Source: Thermohalobaculum sp039822785 (GTDB lineage Bacteria; Pseudomonadota; Alphaproteobacteria; Rhodobacterales; Rhodobacteraceae). From it: 64,000 nucleotides of DNA. This document shows, piece by piece, positions 41,756 to 51,291 of the stretch. The stretch is from positions 310,001 to 374,000 of the forward strand of contig JBCBMO010000002.1 in NCBI GenBank assembly GCA_039822785.1, given 5' to 3'. The position numbers were made by a program, and so were the translations under genes. A model generated the notes under the pieces. It searched no databases. It worked only from the letters and a program-made list of their open reading frames with translations, and had not been told where the DNA came from. Each line of letters starts with the position of its first letter. Position 1 is the stretch's first letter.

Positions 41756-43579
41756 TCACCCGGCGAGGGCCTCACGCTTCTCCTCGAGCACCAGCCACTC
41801 TTCCTCGGCGGCGGCCAGTTTCTCCTGGCGCTCGGCCAGCATCGCGGTGGCCTTGGTGAACTTGGCGGGCTCGCGCTCGAAGAGACCGGAATCGGCGAGG
41901 AGATCCTCGAGCTTGCCGATCTCGGCGCTCAGGCGGTCGATCTCGCCGGGCAAGGCCTCTAGCCGGTGCTTTTCGGTGAAGGATAGCGCGGGCACGGCCG
42001 CGATCTTCGCTGTCGGCGCGGCGGCCTTTGGTTTCGCGGGCTTTGGCGCCACCTCCTCCGCCCGATCGGCGAAGGTCTGGCCGGCCTGGGCGCGGTAGTC
42101 CGACCAGCCGCCGGCATAGACCACGGCGCGCCCGTCCCCCTCCATCGCGATGGTGGTGGTGGCGACGCGGTCGATGAAATCGCGATCGTGGCTGACCAGG
42201 ATCGTGGTGCCGTCGAAATCGCCGATCAGCTCCTGCAAGAGATCCAGCGTCTCGACGTCGAGGTCGTTGGTGGGCTCGTCCAGCACCAAGAGGTTGGCCC
42301 GGCGCATCATGATGACCGCGAGCAGCAGCCGCGCCTTCTCCCCGCCCGACAGCGCGCCCACCGGGCCGCGGGCCTGGCGCTCGTCGAACAGGAACTCCTT
42401 GAGATAGGCGACCGGGTGGCGCCCCTGCCCGCGCACGTCGATGCGGTCGTCGCTGCCACCGGCCTCATCGGCGCCGGTCAGCGTCGCCCAGAGCGATTTC
42501 TCCGGGTTTAGTTGCGCGCGGTTCTGGTCGAAGACCGCAAGCTCCAGCCCGGTGCCGAGCTTCACCCGCCCCTCGTCCGGCGCCAACTGGCCGGTCAGCA
42601 GGTTGATCAGCGTCGTCTTGCCCGCCCCGTTCGGCCCGACCACCGCCACGCAGTCGCCGCGGGCGACACGCAGGTCAAAGGGCTTCAGGATCGCCCGGTC
42701 GCCGAAGCGCTTGGCCAGCCCCTTGGCGTCGATCACGATCTTGCCGGCGGTCCCCTCCGCCTCCAGCGCCATGGCCGCGGGGCCGCGGCGGGCGATCTGG
42801 GCAGCGCGGTCAGCGCGCAGGGCAGCGAGGCGGCGCAGGCGCCCCTGGTTGCGGGTGCGCCGGGCAGAGATGCCCTCGACCGCCCATTTCGCCTCCTGCG
42901 CGATGAGACGGTCGAGCTTGTGGCGCGCGGCGTCTTCTTCGGCCCAGGCCTTTTCGCGCCAGGCCTCGAAGCCCTCGAAGCCCACAGGCGCGCGGCGCAC
43001 CTCGCCGCGGTCGATCCACAGGGTGCCGCGGGTCAACCGGTTCAAAAACGCCCTGTCGTGGCTGATGAGGGCGTAGGCGGCGCGCGTCTCGGCCAGCCAC
43101 CCCTCCAGCCACTCGATGGCGCGGATATCCAGGTGGTTGGTCGGCTCATCGAGGAGCATGAGATCGGGCTCCCCGGCCATCAGCCGCGCGAGGGCGGCAC
43201 GGCGGCGCTCCCCGCCGCTGGCGGCCTCCGGGTGCTGCTCGGCGCGGACCTGCAGGCCCTCCATGGCGGCCTCGGCGCGCCATCGCTCCGAAGCGTCCAA
43301 CTCGGCGGCGGCGTAATCCCCAAGGCTCGCATAACCGGCCAGGTCCGGGTCCTGCGGCAGATAGCTGACCTTGGCACCGGGGCGGACGAAACGGGCGCCG
43401 CCGTCCGCCTCCACCAGGCCGGCCATCACCTTCATCAGCGTCGACTTGCCGGCCCCATTGCGCCCGACCACGGCAAGGCGCTCGCCGGGGCCGAGGGCCA
43501 GCGTGATACCGGCGAAGAGCGGCCGGCCGCCAAAACCAAGGGTCGTCTCGGCGAGGGTGAGGATCGGGGGCGATGCCAT
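41756..43579 (-). CDS. uup: ABC-F family ATPase (Uup-like)
   Basis: A soluble 607-residue protein with two ABC cassettes and no membrane domain. Cassette 1 has GRNGAGKST, SGGERRRAALARLM and LMLLDEPTNHLD; cassette 2 has GPNGAGKTT, SGGEKARLLLAVIM and LLVLDEPTNDLD. A charged interdomain linker and a C-terminal coiled coil (about 530-607, LPGEIDRLSAEIGKLEDLLA) match Uup, linked in E. coli to ribosome function and transposon excision. Convergent with parE. Confidence 0.9.
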   Translation of the reverse strand: MASPPILTLAETTLGFGGRPLFAGITLALGPGERLAVVGRNGAGKSTLMKVMAGLVEADGGARFVRPGAKVSYLPQDPDLAGYASLGDYAAAELDASERWRAEAAMEGLQVRAEQHPEAASGGERRRAALARLMAGEPDLMLLDEPTNHLDIRAIEWLEGWLAETRAAYALISHDRAFLNRLTRGTLWIDRGEVRRAPVGFEGFEAWREKAWAEEDAARHKLDRLIAQEAKWAVEGISARRTRNQGRLRRLAALRADRAAQIARRGPAAMALEAEGTAGKIVIDAKGLAKRFGDRAILKPFDLRVARGDCVAVVGPNGAGKTTLINLLTGQLAPDEGRVKLGTGLELAVFDQNRAQLNPEKSLWATLTGADEAGGSDDRIDVRGQGRHPVAYLKEFLFDERQARGPVGALSGGEKARLLLAVIMMRRANLLVLDEPTNDLDVETLDLLQELIGDFDGTTILVSHDRDFIDRVATTTIAMEGDGRAVVYAGGWSDYRAQAGQTFADRAEEVAPKPAKPKAAAPTAKIAAVPALSFTEKHRLEALPGEIDRLSAEIGKLEDLLADSGLFEREPAKFTKATAMLAERQEKLAAAEEEWLVLEEKREALAG

Positions 43580-43724
43580 GGCGCTCAGGTCGCGCGACCG
43601 ACCCCGGCTGTCAAGGCAACAGCAGGATCGCGGTGACGGCTGACGATGCCGCCCACCCTGCGGAAGCTCCCTTTCCTGCTGCCTGCGCGCGCCCTAGGGT
43701 GGCGGCGCTGAGCAGGAGAGGTCG

Positions 43725-44930
43725 ATGAGCTTGCCACTGAACGCCAATCTGGCCGGGGCGCTGGCCCCGCCGGTGATGGAGGCCCGGCGCTGGGTCGCGG
43801 CGGCAGAGTTTCCGCCGGACCGCCCGCTCTTGAACCTCAGCCAGGCCGCCCCCTCCCTGCCGCCGCCGGAGCCCATGCGCCGTGCCCTCGCCGAGGCGAT
43901 CCTCGAGCTGCCGGACGCGCATTTCTACGGCCCCGTCCTGGGCGACACCGACCTGCGCGAGGCGATCGCAGCGCGCTGGAGCACACTGTATGAGGCCACG
44001 GTCGAGCCCTTCGATGTCGCGGTCACCTCCGGCTGCAATCAGGCCTTTTGTGCGGCGATCACAACCCTCTGCGCGCCGGGCGATGCGGTGGTCATGACCG
44101 CACCCTGGTACTTCAATCACAAGATGTGGCTCGACATGGCGGGGGTGGAGACGGTGCCCTTCGCCTGCGACGATGCCATGCTGCCGGATCTGGAGGCGGC
44201 GCGCGACGCCCTCACCCCGCGCACCCGGGCGATCCTGCTCATCAGCCCCAACAACCCCACGGGCGTCGACTATCCGCCCGCGCTGATCCAGGCCTTCTAC
44301 GATCTGGCGCGGGAGCGGGGGATCGTGCTGATCCTGGACGAGACCTACCGCGACTTTCGCCGCGACCCGGCCCGCCCGCACGGGCTGTTCGCCGAGCCGG
44401 ACTGGCGGGCGCATTTCATCCACCTCTACAGCTTCTCCAAGGTCTACCGCCTCACCGGTCACCGGGTCGGTGCGATGGTCACCAGCGCCAGCCGGCTGGG
44501 CGAGGCGGAGAAGTTCCTGGATACCGTCACCATCTGCCCCAGCCGCGTGGGCCAGATCGGCGCGCTCTACGGGATCATGCACCTGGAAGACTGGGTCGCG
44601 CGGGAGCGTGAGGAGGTCCTGGCGCGCCGCGCCGTGCTGGAGGACGAGTTCGCCAGCCACCTGCCCGACTGGCGGGTCAAGAGCGCAGGTGCCTATTTTG
44701 CCTGGGTCGAGCCGCCCTTCGACATTCCCGCGCACAAGCTGGCGCGCCGGCTGGTCGAGGAGCAGTCGATGCTGATCCTGCCCGGCACCATGTTCACGCC
44801 GAAGCGCCGGGCCGGGGATCGCGGGCCCGACCCTTGGGGCGGCGAGGCGGCGCTGCGCATCGCCTTCGCCAATGCCGACACCGCCGGCCTCGCGGAAATG
44901 TCACGGCGGCTCGCGGCCTTCCGACCCTAG
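43725..44930 (+). CDS. PLP-dependent aminotransferase, class I/II
   Basis: A fold-type I aminotransferase of 401 residues. The PLP-binding lysine lies in YSFSKVYRLTGHRVGA near 245; LLISPNNPTG and ILDETYRDF are the usual cofactor-contact motifs. Related enzymes act on aspartate, aromatic or branched amino acids; the sequence alone does not fix the substrate. The region 43580-43724 between it and the ABC-F gene is a divergent promoter space. Confidence 0.88.
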   Translation: MSLPLNANLAGALAPPVMEARRWVAAAEFPPDRPLLNLSQAAPSLPPPEPMRRALAEAILELPDAHFYGPVLGDTDLREAIAARWSTLYEATVEPFDVAVTSGCNQAFCAAITTLCAPGDAVVMTAPWYFNHKMWLDMAGVETVPFACDDAMLPDLEAARDALTPRTRAILLISPNNPTGVDYPPALIQAFYDLARERGIVLILDETYRDFRRDPARPHGLFAEPDWRAHFIHLYSFSKVYRLTGHRVGAMVTSASRLGEAEKFLDTVTICPSRVGQIGALYGIMHLEDWVAREREEVLARRAVLEDEFASHLPDWRVKSAGAYFAWVEPPFDIPAHKLARRLVEEQSMLILPGTMFTPKRRAGDRGPDPWGGEAALRIAFANADTAGLAEMSRRLAAFRP

Positions 44931-45056
44931 GCTGGCGCGGCTGCGGGCGGCTTGTGCGCCCCGGACGGCGCGGCTAAGTCTGCCACCGAGCCGCCAGCCG
45001 GGCGGCCGCGTGATCGCGCGATCGGCGCGGATGACCAATCGAAGAGCGGGGCGGCG

Positions 45057-46994
45057 ATGCTCGAATTCCTGCGCAAGGGCGTGAAATCCTGGGTGGCGAA
45101 GGTGCTGCTGGCGCTCCTGGTGCTGAGCTTCGCGGTCTGGGGCATCGGCGACATCTTCTCCTTCAGCCTGAACTCGCCGGTCGCCAATGTGGGCAGCCGT
45201 ACGGTGACCGCGGATGCCTTCGCCAATGCGCTGCAACGCCAGCAGACGAACGCCAGCCGGCAGGCGCAGCGGGCCGTGTCGCTGACCGAGATCCGGCAGA
45301 CCGGCCTGGGCGACCAGGTGCTGGCGCGCCTGATCCGCGATGCGGCCATCGCAGCAGAGCTGGAAGAGCTGGGGATCGCCGCCTCCGACAGGATCGTGGC
45401 GGAGACGATCCGCAGCCTGCCCGCCTTCCAGGGGCCGGGCGGGGACTTTTCCACCACCGCCTATCTGCAGATGCTGGCGCAGCAGGGCTTCGATGCCGGC
45501 ACCTTCGAGACGCTGCAGCGCGACCTGATCGGGCAGGAGGTACTGCTCTCCTCCGCCGTCGGCACCGTGAGCCTGCCGCCGGGCACCGCCGCGCGCATCG
45601 CGGCGCATGAGGGGGAGCAGCGGCGCGTCGCCATCCTGCGCCTGACGCCCGACATGGCGCCCGAGCCGCCGCGCCCCGACAGCACGACACTGGGGGCTTT
45701 CCTCGAGGAGAACGCCCTGGCCTTCACGGAGCCCGACCGCAAATACGGCCGCTTCCTGCACCTCGATACCCGCGCCATCGCCGAGGCTTTCGAGCCGACC
45801 GAGGAGGCCCTGCGCGCGGGCTATGAGGCAGCGCTCTCGACCTTCTCCACCCCCGCGCAGGCGGTCGTGGACCAGCTCAACTTCCCCTCGGTCGAGGCGG
45901 CAGAGGCCGCGAAGGCAGCCCTTGAGGGCGGACAGAGCTTCGAGGAGCTGCTCGAGAGCCGCGGTGTGGCGATGGCCGATGTGGCCCTCGGCACCGTCGG
46001 CGTGGACGACCTGCCCGCGGCCATGAGCGCGGCAGTGTTCGGCGCGGACGGCCCCGGCATCGTCGGCCCGGTCGAGACGCTGGTGGGCGCGGCGCTCCTG
46101 CGCGTCCGGGAGCTGACGGCAGCAAGCCAGGTGCCCTTCGAGGAGGCGCGCGATCAGGTGGCCCAGGCCCTCGCCGACCGCGAGGCGCTGTCCCGTGCCC
46201 CCCGCATCGCCGGCGAGATCGACGATCTGCGCGCCGCGGGCCAGACCCTGGAGGAGATCGCCGAGGCGCTGGAGGCGGTCGAACTGGGCACCATCGACGG
46301 CTGGGCGCTGGATGGCACGCTGGAGGGCCGCGTTCCGGCAGAGGGTGTCCTTGGCCGCGCGCGTCTGCGCGAGGAGCTGTCCGATGCCCTCGACGGCGAG
46401 GAGCGCGACCTGATCGAGCTCGTGAACGGCAGCTATGTGCTGATCGCCATCGATCGGATCGAGCCGAGCTTCCTGCCGACGCTGGACCGCATCCGCGACC
46501 GCGTCGCCGAGGCCTGGGAACGGCGCGAACGCCTGGACGCCCTGGCCGAGCGCGCAGAGCGCATCCGCGGCGGGCTCGAGCGCGGCACTGGAGCGACCCT
46601 CGTCACCATCGCCGCCGGCATGGGCCGCCCGGTGCTGAGCCCCGATCCGCTGCGCCGCGGCGACACGGTCAACGGCGCGCCCGTCGCTCTGATCGCCGCT
46701 CTCTTCGAGGAGCCCGAGGGCGGTGCGGCCCAGGTCGAGATCCCCGGCGGCGAGGGCGTGGCCGTGGGGCAGGTCGTCGAGATCCTGCCGCTTGACCCGG
46801 ACTTCCTGGCCGAACGCGCGACCTCGCTAGAGAGCGCGCTCGGCGCCTCGCTGGCCCGCGACCAGGCCGCCTATTTCGCCGCCGCGGTCGAGAGCGCGCA
46901 GGAGACAACGGTCGACGGCGCCACCGTGCAGTCGGTCTATGAGCTGCTCGGCGCCCACCAGACCGGCGTCGGCGGCCAGGGCGGGGCGATGTAA
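45057..46994 (+). CDS. ppiD: Peptidyl-prolyl isomerase PpiD / SurA-N domain periplasmic chaperone
   Basis: A 645-residue inner-membrane-anchored periplasmic folding factor. The start MLEFLRKGVKSWVAKVLLAL is chosen over an upstream in-frame ATG because it gives the typical short cytosolic N-terminus followed by one span (about 13-33). A SurA-N-like helical region (about 35-200) precedes a parvulin-like domain (about 230-355); the rest is helical. PpiD helps outer-membrane and secreted protein folding near SecYEG. trpE follows directly (stop TAA then GTG), an arrangement known in Rhodobacterales. Confidence 0.88.
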   Translation: MLEFLRKGVKSWVAKVLLALLVLSFAVWGIGDIFSFSLNSPVANVGSRTVTADAFANALQRQQTNASRQAQRAVSLTEIRQTGLGDQVLARLIRDAAIAAELEELGIAASDRIVAETIRSLPAFQGPGGDFSTTAYLQMLAQQGFDAGTFETLQRDLIGQEVLLSSAVGTVSLPPGTAARIAAHEGEQRRVAILRLTPDMAPEPPRPDSTTLGAFLEENALAFTEPDRKYGRFLHLDTRAIAEAFEPTEEALRAGYEAALSTFSTPAQAVVDQLNFPSVEAAEAAKAALEGGQSFEELLESRGVAMADVALGTVGVDDLPAAMSAAVFGADGPGIVGPVETLVGAALLRVRELTAASQVPFEEARDQVAQALADREALSRAPRIAGEIDDLRAAGQTLEEIAEALEAVELGTIDGWALDGTLEGRVPAEGVLGRARLREELSDALDGEERDLIELVNGSYVLIAIDRIEPSFLPTLDRIRDRVAEAWERRERLDALAERAERIRGGLERGTGATLVTIAAGMGRPVLSPDPLRRGDTVNGAPVALIAALFEEPEGGAAQVEIPGGEGVAVGQVVEILPLDPDFLAERATSLESALGASLARDQAAYFAAAVESAQETTVDGATVQSVYELLGAHQTGVGGQGGAM

Positions 46995-48545
46995 GTGAGC
47001 CACCCGACGATCCTGCCCGACAGCGCCACTTTCGCCGCCGCCCATAGTGCTGGGCGCAATCAGGTGGTCTGGACCGACCTGGTGGCCGACCGCGACACCG
47101 CCGTCTCGCTGATGCTGAAGCTGACCGGGGCCGCGCCGCTGTCCTTTATGTTGGAGAGCGTGACCGGCGGGGAGGTCCGCGGGCGCTATTCGGTGATCGG
47201 GGCGGCGCCGGATCTGATCTGGCGCTGCCATGGCGACCGCGCGGAGATCAACCGCAACCCCGCGGTGGATCCCAGCGCGTTTGACGCCGATCCCATCGCG
47301 AATGGGGCCCTTGCCTCGCTGCGCCGCCTGATCGCCGAGAGCGCCATCGAGCTGCCGGCGGGCATGCCGCCCATGGCCGCGGGGCTGTTCGGCTATCTGG
47401 GCTACGATGTCATTCGGCTGGTGGAGCGGCTGCCGGCGCCCAACCCCGACCCGCTCGGCCTGCCCGATGCGGTCTGGCTGCGCCCCTCGCTCATCGCCAT
47501 CGTCGACAACGTGAAGGACCAGGTGACGCTGGTCGCCCCCGCCTGGGTGCGGGAGGGCGAGAGCGCCGCAGCGGCCGAAGCGGGGGCCCGCGGGCGGCTG
47601 CTGGCGGCCGTCGAGGCCCTCGCGCATGAGGTCGAGGGCCCCTCCCCCGTCACCCCGCTCGGCGAGGCCCTGCCCCGCGATCCGGTGGCCGCGCTGGGCG
47701 CGCCGCCCACCTCGAACACGCCGCATCCCGACTATCTCGACATGGTCGACCGGGCGAAGGCCTATATCCGCGCGGGCGATATCTTCCAGGTCGTGCCCAG
47801 CCAGCGCTGGTCGCTGCCGCTGGAGGCGGAGCCTTTCGCGCTTTATCGCGCGCTGCGCCGCACGAACCCCAGCCCCTACATGTTCTTCTTCAACTTCGGC
47901 GGCTACCAGGTGATCGGTGCCAGCCCCGAGATCCTGGTGCGCGTGCGCGGCGGCACGGTCACCATCCGCCCCATCGCCGGCACCCGCCCCCGCGGCGCGA
48001 CGGCGGAGGAGGATCAGCGGCTGGAGGAGGATCTGCTCGCCGACCCCAAGGAGCGGGCGGAGCATCTGATGCTGCTCGACCTTGGCCGCAACGACGTGGG
48101 CCGGGTGGCGAAGATCGGTACGGTCGACCCCAACGAACAGTTCACGGTGGAGCGCTACAGCCACGTGATGCACATCGTCTCCAACGTCGACGGGGCGCTG
48201 CGCCCGGAGCATGACGCGCTGTCGGCGCTGCTGGCAGGCCTGCCGGCAGGCACGGTGAGCGGCGCGCCCAAGATCCGCGCGATGGAGATCATCGACGAGT
48301 TGGAGCGCGAGAAGCGCGGCGTCTATGCGGGTGGCGTCGGCTATTTCGGTGCGGGCGGCGAGATGGACACCTGCATCGCGCTGCGCACCGGCGTGGTGAA
48401 GGACGGCACCCTCTACGTGCAGGCCGGCGGCGGCGTGGTCTGGGACAGCGACCCCGAGGCGGAGTACCAGGAGACGGTGTCCAAATCCCGCGCCCTGCTG
48501 GCCGCCGCCGCCGTGGCCCGCCGCTTCGCGCGCAGCAGCAACTAG
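46995..48545 (+). CDS. trpE: Anthranilate synthase component I
   Basis: TrpE converts chorismate to anthranilate with ammonia from TrpG. The 516-residue protein starts at a GTG directly after the ppiD stop. The tryptophan feedback site is visible as LSFMLESVTGGEVRGRYSVIG. The catalytic part has GTRPRGATAEEDQRLEEDLL, LDLGRNDVGRVAKIGTV and GTVSGAPKIRAMEIIDELE. Its partner trpG is 2.1 kb downstream, separated by an inverted deacetylase gene. No leader peptide with tandem Trp codons was found, as there is no gap upstream. Confidence 0.96.
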   Translation: MSHPTILPDSATFAAAHSAGRNQVVWTDLVADRDTAVSLMLKLTGAAPLSFMLESVTGGEVRGRYSVIGAAPDLIWRCHGDRAEINRNPAVDPSAFDADPIANGALASLRRLIAESAIELPAGMPPMAAGLFGYLGYDVIRLVERLPAPNPDPLGLPDAVWLRPSLIAIVDNVKDQVTLVAPAWVREGESAAAAEAGARGRLLAAVEALAHEVEGPSPVTPLGEALPRDPVAALGAPPTSNTPHPDYLDMVDRAKAYIRAGDIFQVVPSQRWSLPLEAEPFALYRALRRTNPSPYMFFFNFGGYQVIGASPEILVRVRGGTVTIRPIAGTRPRGATAEEDQRLEEDLLADPKERAEHLMLLDLGRNDVGRVAKIGTVDPNEQFTVERYSHVMHIVSNVDGALRPEHDALSALLAGLPAGTVSGAPKIRAMEIIDELEREKRGVYAGGVGYFGAGGEMDTCIALRTGVVKDGTLYVQAGGGVVWDSDPEAEYQETVSKSRALLAAAAVARRFARSSN

Positions 48546-48582
48546 CCGATCCTTCCGCGAGCGCGCCCTGGGCGGCGATCCC

Positions 48583-50364
48583 TCAGCGGGCGCGCCTGCG
48601 GATCACCTCGCTCACGGGGGCGATGGCGACGCGGCCGCCGCCGCGCTCCGACTGCCACTTGGCAACGGCGGCGAAGGCTTCGGGGGTTGCCGCGGCGGCC
48701 AGGATCGCGGTGCCCTGGCGACGCGCGACGCCGGCTGCCACCTGCATGGCCCGATAGACCGAGGCGCGGTCCTGCCCGGCGGCCTGATTGCTGATCGCGG
48801 CCGAGGGGATGCCCTGCGCCGCCGCCGCCCGAACCGTCGCCCCGCCACCGAGGGGCCGCGGATCGACATAGGCAAAGCCGTGCTCGGCCAGCATTTCGAA
48901 CAAATCCTCCGGCCGGCCGGGCGTGCCGAGGCCCGGCAGCGCCATGGCGCCGATGGCCTGGGGCAGGCGCGCGAGCGCAGCAAGGGTCGGATCGATGTCG
49001 CCCCCGGCAAGCGAGGCAACCCGGCGGTCGCCCGGCGCGATGGCCGCCAGCACCTCATGGCCCGCACTGCGTGCCGTCTCGGCCAGGGTCTCCACATCCT
49101 CGCGCACGGGCGCCACCGCAAGGCCGATGGGCACCTGCATCTGCAGTGTGTCCGAGGGGATCGCCGCGCCGTCCTCCGCCACCAGCAGGATGACCGCGAC
49201 GATGGGCATCTCGGCGGCGACATCCGCGCTCACGGCGTTCTGCACGAAGGCGTCGCCTTCCAGATCCAGATCGAGTTCCAGCCCCGGCCGCCGGCGCGGC
49301 GGGGGCGATGTGGTCGGCGGGACGGTGGCCAGAGCAACCGCCTCCTCGGCCGCCTCGCTCGGTGCGAGGTCGGTGGGCGCGGCCTCCGCCGGCGGAACCA
49401 CGGACGGCGTCACCTCGGCAGAGATCTGCGGCGGCGCTTCGGCGTCGGCCTCAAGACCCAGAGGCTCGCTGCCTGTCCCGCTCTGAGCTTCCGTCGACGG
49501 GGAAAGCGTGAAGGTAAGGCCGCCCTCGCCGCTCTCGGGCACGGTGGGCGCCTCCGAGACCGGCGCCTCAGCGATCGTTTCCGAGCCCTGCGGCTCAGAG
49601 ATGGGGGCCTCTTGCTGGCCCGGTGCCAGCGTCGCGACCGCAGAGGTCTCTGCAGCCTTCGGCGCAAGATCCGTCTCCGACGGCGTGCCGGCAAAGGTCG
49701 TCTCCGTCGCCGCCGGCTCTTCCGTGGGCAGGGGCGTCACGGTTGCGACCTCGGCTACGGGTGCCCCGGTTGCGCCCCCCTCCGCCGCACTCTCCGCCGC
49801 TTCCAGCGCGGCAAGGGCGGCACGCGCCTCCTCGCGCGACAGGCTGGTCGGATCCACCTGCCCCAACGGCGGGGCCGTCGGGACGCCGAAGGGCGAGGGC
49901 GCCACCGGCGCAGGCGCAAGACCTGCACCCCCTATCTGGCGGGGCGCGCCGGGCGCACCGGTCGTCGTGGGCACCGAGCCGATGCCACTGATCCCGGGGG
50001 AGGTCGAAGGCGCCGCCGAGGGTGCCACCGCCACGGCGGGCACGCCGCCCGGGCTCGCGACGCTCGGTGCGCGATTGGGAGCCACGACCGGACTGTCGAT
50101 GGCCGCATCGCCGGCGGCGAAATTGCCGGTCGAGGTCGGACCGCTGCGCCCGCGCTCCTCTCGCGCTGAGGCGTCCTGCGTCGCTGCGGCGGCGTCCTCG
50201 GCGGAGAGTATCGGGTCTTCAGCCGGCGGCAGCAGGCTCAAAAGCGCAACCGCCGAGATGCCGAGAAACGCCCCTCCCGCGATCGCACCCTTCAGCAGGC
50301 CGACCACATAGCTTCCACCCTCTTCCTCGCGCCGCCGGCGCCGGGTCTTCCACTTGCCGCTCAC
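48583..50364 (-). CDS. Divergent polysaccharide deacetylase with long low-complexity linker
   Basis: A 593-residue envelope protein. I choose the GTG at 50364 (VSGKWKTRRRRREEEGGSYV) because GGAGG lies just upstream. A basic cytosolic start precedes one membrane span (about 21-45). Residues about 50-375 are an Ala/Pro/Glu/Thr-rich, probably disordered periplasmic linker. The C-terminal 210 residues (LELDLDLEGDAFVQNAVSAD to the end) match the divergent polysaccharide deacetylase (YibQ-type) domain, with VAVILLVAEDG, GLAVAPVREDVETLAETARS and FEMLAEHGFAYVDPRPLGGG. Biochemical activity of this family is uncertain. The gene is inverted within the trp cluster. Confidence 0.82.
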   Translation of the reverse strand: MSGKWKTRRRRREEEGGSYVVGLLKGAIAGGAFLGISAVALLSLLPPAEDPILSAEDAAAATQDASAREERGRSGPTSTGNFAAGDAAIDSPVVAPNRAPSVASPGGVPAVAVAPSAAPSTSPGISGIGSVPTTTGAPGAPRQIGGAGLAPAPVAPSPFGVPTAPPLGQVDPTSLSREEARAALAALEAAESAAEGGATGAPVAEVATVTPLPTEEPAATETTFAGTPSETDLAPKAAETSAVATLAPGQQEAPISEPQGSETIAEAPVSEAPTVPESGEGGLTFTLSPSTEAQSGTGSEPLGLEADAEAPPQISAEVTPSVVPPAEAAPTDLAPSEAAEEAVALATVPPTTSPPPRRRPGLELDLDLEGDAFVQNAVSADVAAEMPIVAVILLVAEDGAAIPSDTLQMQVPIGLAVAPVREDVETLAETARSAGHEVLAAIAPGDRRVASLAGGDIDPTLAALARLPQAIGAMALPGLGTPGRPEDLFEMLAEHGFAYVDPRPLGGGATVRAAAAQGIPSAAISNQAAGQDRASVYRAMQVAAGVARRQGTAILAAAATPEAFAAVAKWQSERGGGRVAIAPVSEVIRRRAR

Positions 50365-50694
50365 TTCACCCTCCAGCGGACCGCAGCACCGGCTCGGTCG
50401 CCATGGTCGCAAGATCTTCTGCGGGACCTTCCCGCGTCAATCGCCGCGGCACCCCCTGCCGCCCTTCTCAACCGCTGTCCAGTCCCGCTGGTGCACATCG
50501 GCGCGTTCCCCCGAACGCGTGCTCCGAATGCGTGGCCAGAATACGGGCCCAGACTGGCTGAGCGGAAGGCACGCTTGAAAATGCACGCCCTTGACGGACC
50601 GGGCCGGCGCGGCGCAACTCATCTTCCGGGCGTGGCCACCGCTGCGGCCTGACGTCCGCTGAGAAACACTTAGACCAGACAGGCGACCGCCGCC
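50365..50694. other. Divergent promoter gap between deacetylase and trpG
   Basis: This 330-base region must hold the promoters of the deacetylase gene (leftward) and trpG (rightward). A short frame at 50581-50652 could encode 23 residues but has no Trp codons, so it is not a trp leader peptide. I see no terminator-antiterminator pair, repeat or clear consensus promoter. Confidence 0.4.
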
Positions 50695-51291
50695 ATGCTC
50701 CTACTCATCGATAACTACGACAGTTTCACCTGGAATCTCGTCCACTATCTGGGCGTTTTGGGGGCAGAGCCGGAAGTTGTCCGCAACGATGCCCTCTCGG
50801 CGGCGGATGCGCTCGCCATGCGACCCGAGGCGATCATCCTCTCGCCCGGCCCCTGCGGCCCGGAGGAGGCGGGGATCTGTCTGGACCTGATCCGCGAGGC
50901 GCCGGAGGATCTGCCGATCTTCGGCGTCTGCCTCGGGCATCAGGCGGTCGGCCAGGCCTTCGGCGGCCGGGTCGAGCGCTGCCACGAGGTCCTGCACGGC
51001 AAGCTCTCGGCCGTCACGCATGAGGGCACCGGCGTCTTCGAGGGGATCCCCCAGGGGTTTCTGGCGACGCGCTATCATTCGCTGACCGTAGCACCCGGAG
51101 AGATCCCGGCACCGCTGAAGGTCACGGCGCGCACCCAGTCCGGGGTGATCATGGGGCTGTCGCATGTCAGCCGGCCGATCCATGGCGTGCAGTTCCATCC
51201 CGAGAGCATCGCCAGCGAGCACGGCATGCGGCTGGTCCGCAACTTCCTGGCGCTGGCCGGGATCGCGGCGCCGGCGGAGGCGGAGGCGTGA
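50695..51291 (+). CDS. trpG: Anthranilate synthase component II (glutamine amidotransferase)
   Basis: TrpG supplies ammonia from glutamine to TrpE. The 198-residue protein has the class-I amidotransferase motifs: IDNYDSFTWNLVHYLG at the start, LSPGPCGPEEAG, the nucleophile Cys in FGVCLGHQAVGQAFGG near 81 and the His-x-Glu pair in GVQFHPESIAS near 170. It begins the trpG-trpD-trpC-moaC string, and the stop overlaps trpD by 4 bases. Confidence 0.96.
   Translation: MLLLIDNYDSFTWNLVHYLGVLGAEPEVVRNDALSAADALAMRPEAIILSPGPCGPEEAGICLDLIREAPEDLPIFGVCLGHQAVGQAFGGRVERCHEVLHGKLSAVTHEGTGVFEGIPQGFLATRYHSLTVAPGEIPAPLKVTARTQSGVIMGLSHVSRPIHGVQFHPESIASEHGMRLVRNFLALAGIAAPAEAEA

Noticed and set aside
50581..50652. 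Short frame upstream of trpG as a possible trp leader peptide.
   Set aside because: Its 23 codons contain no Trp, and no terminator-antiterminator pair was found nearby.
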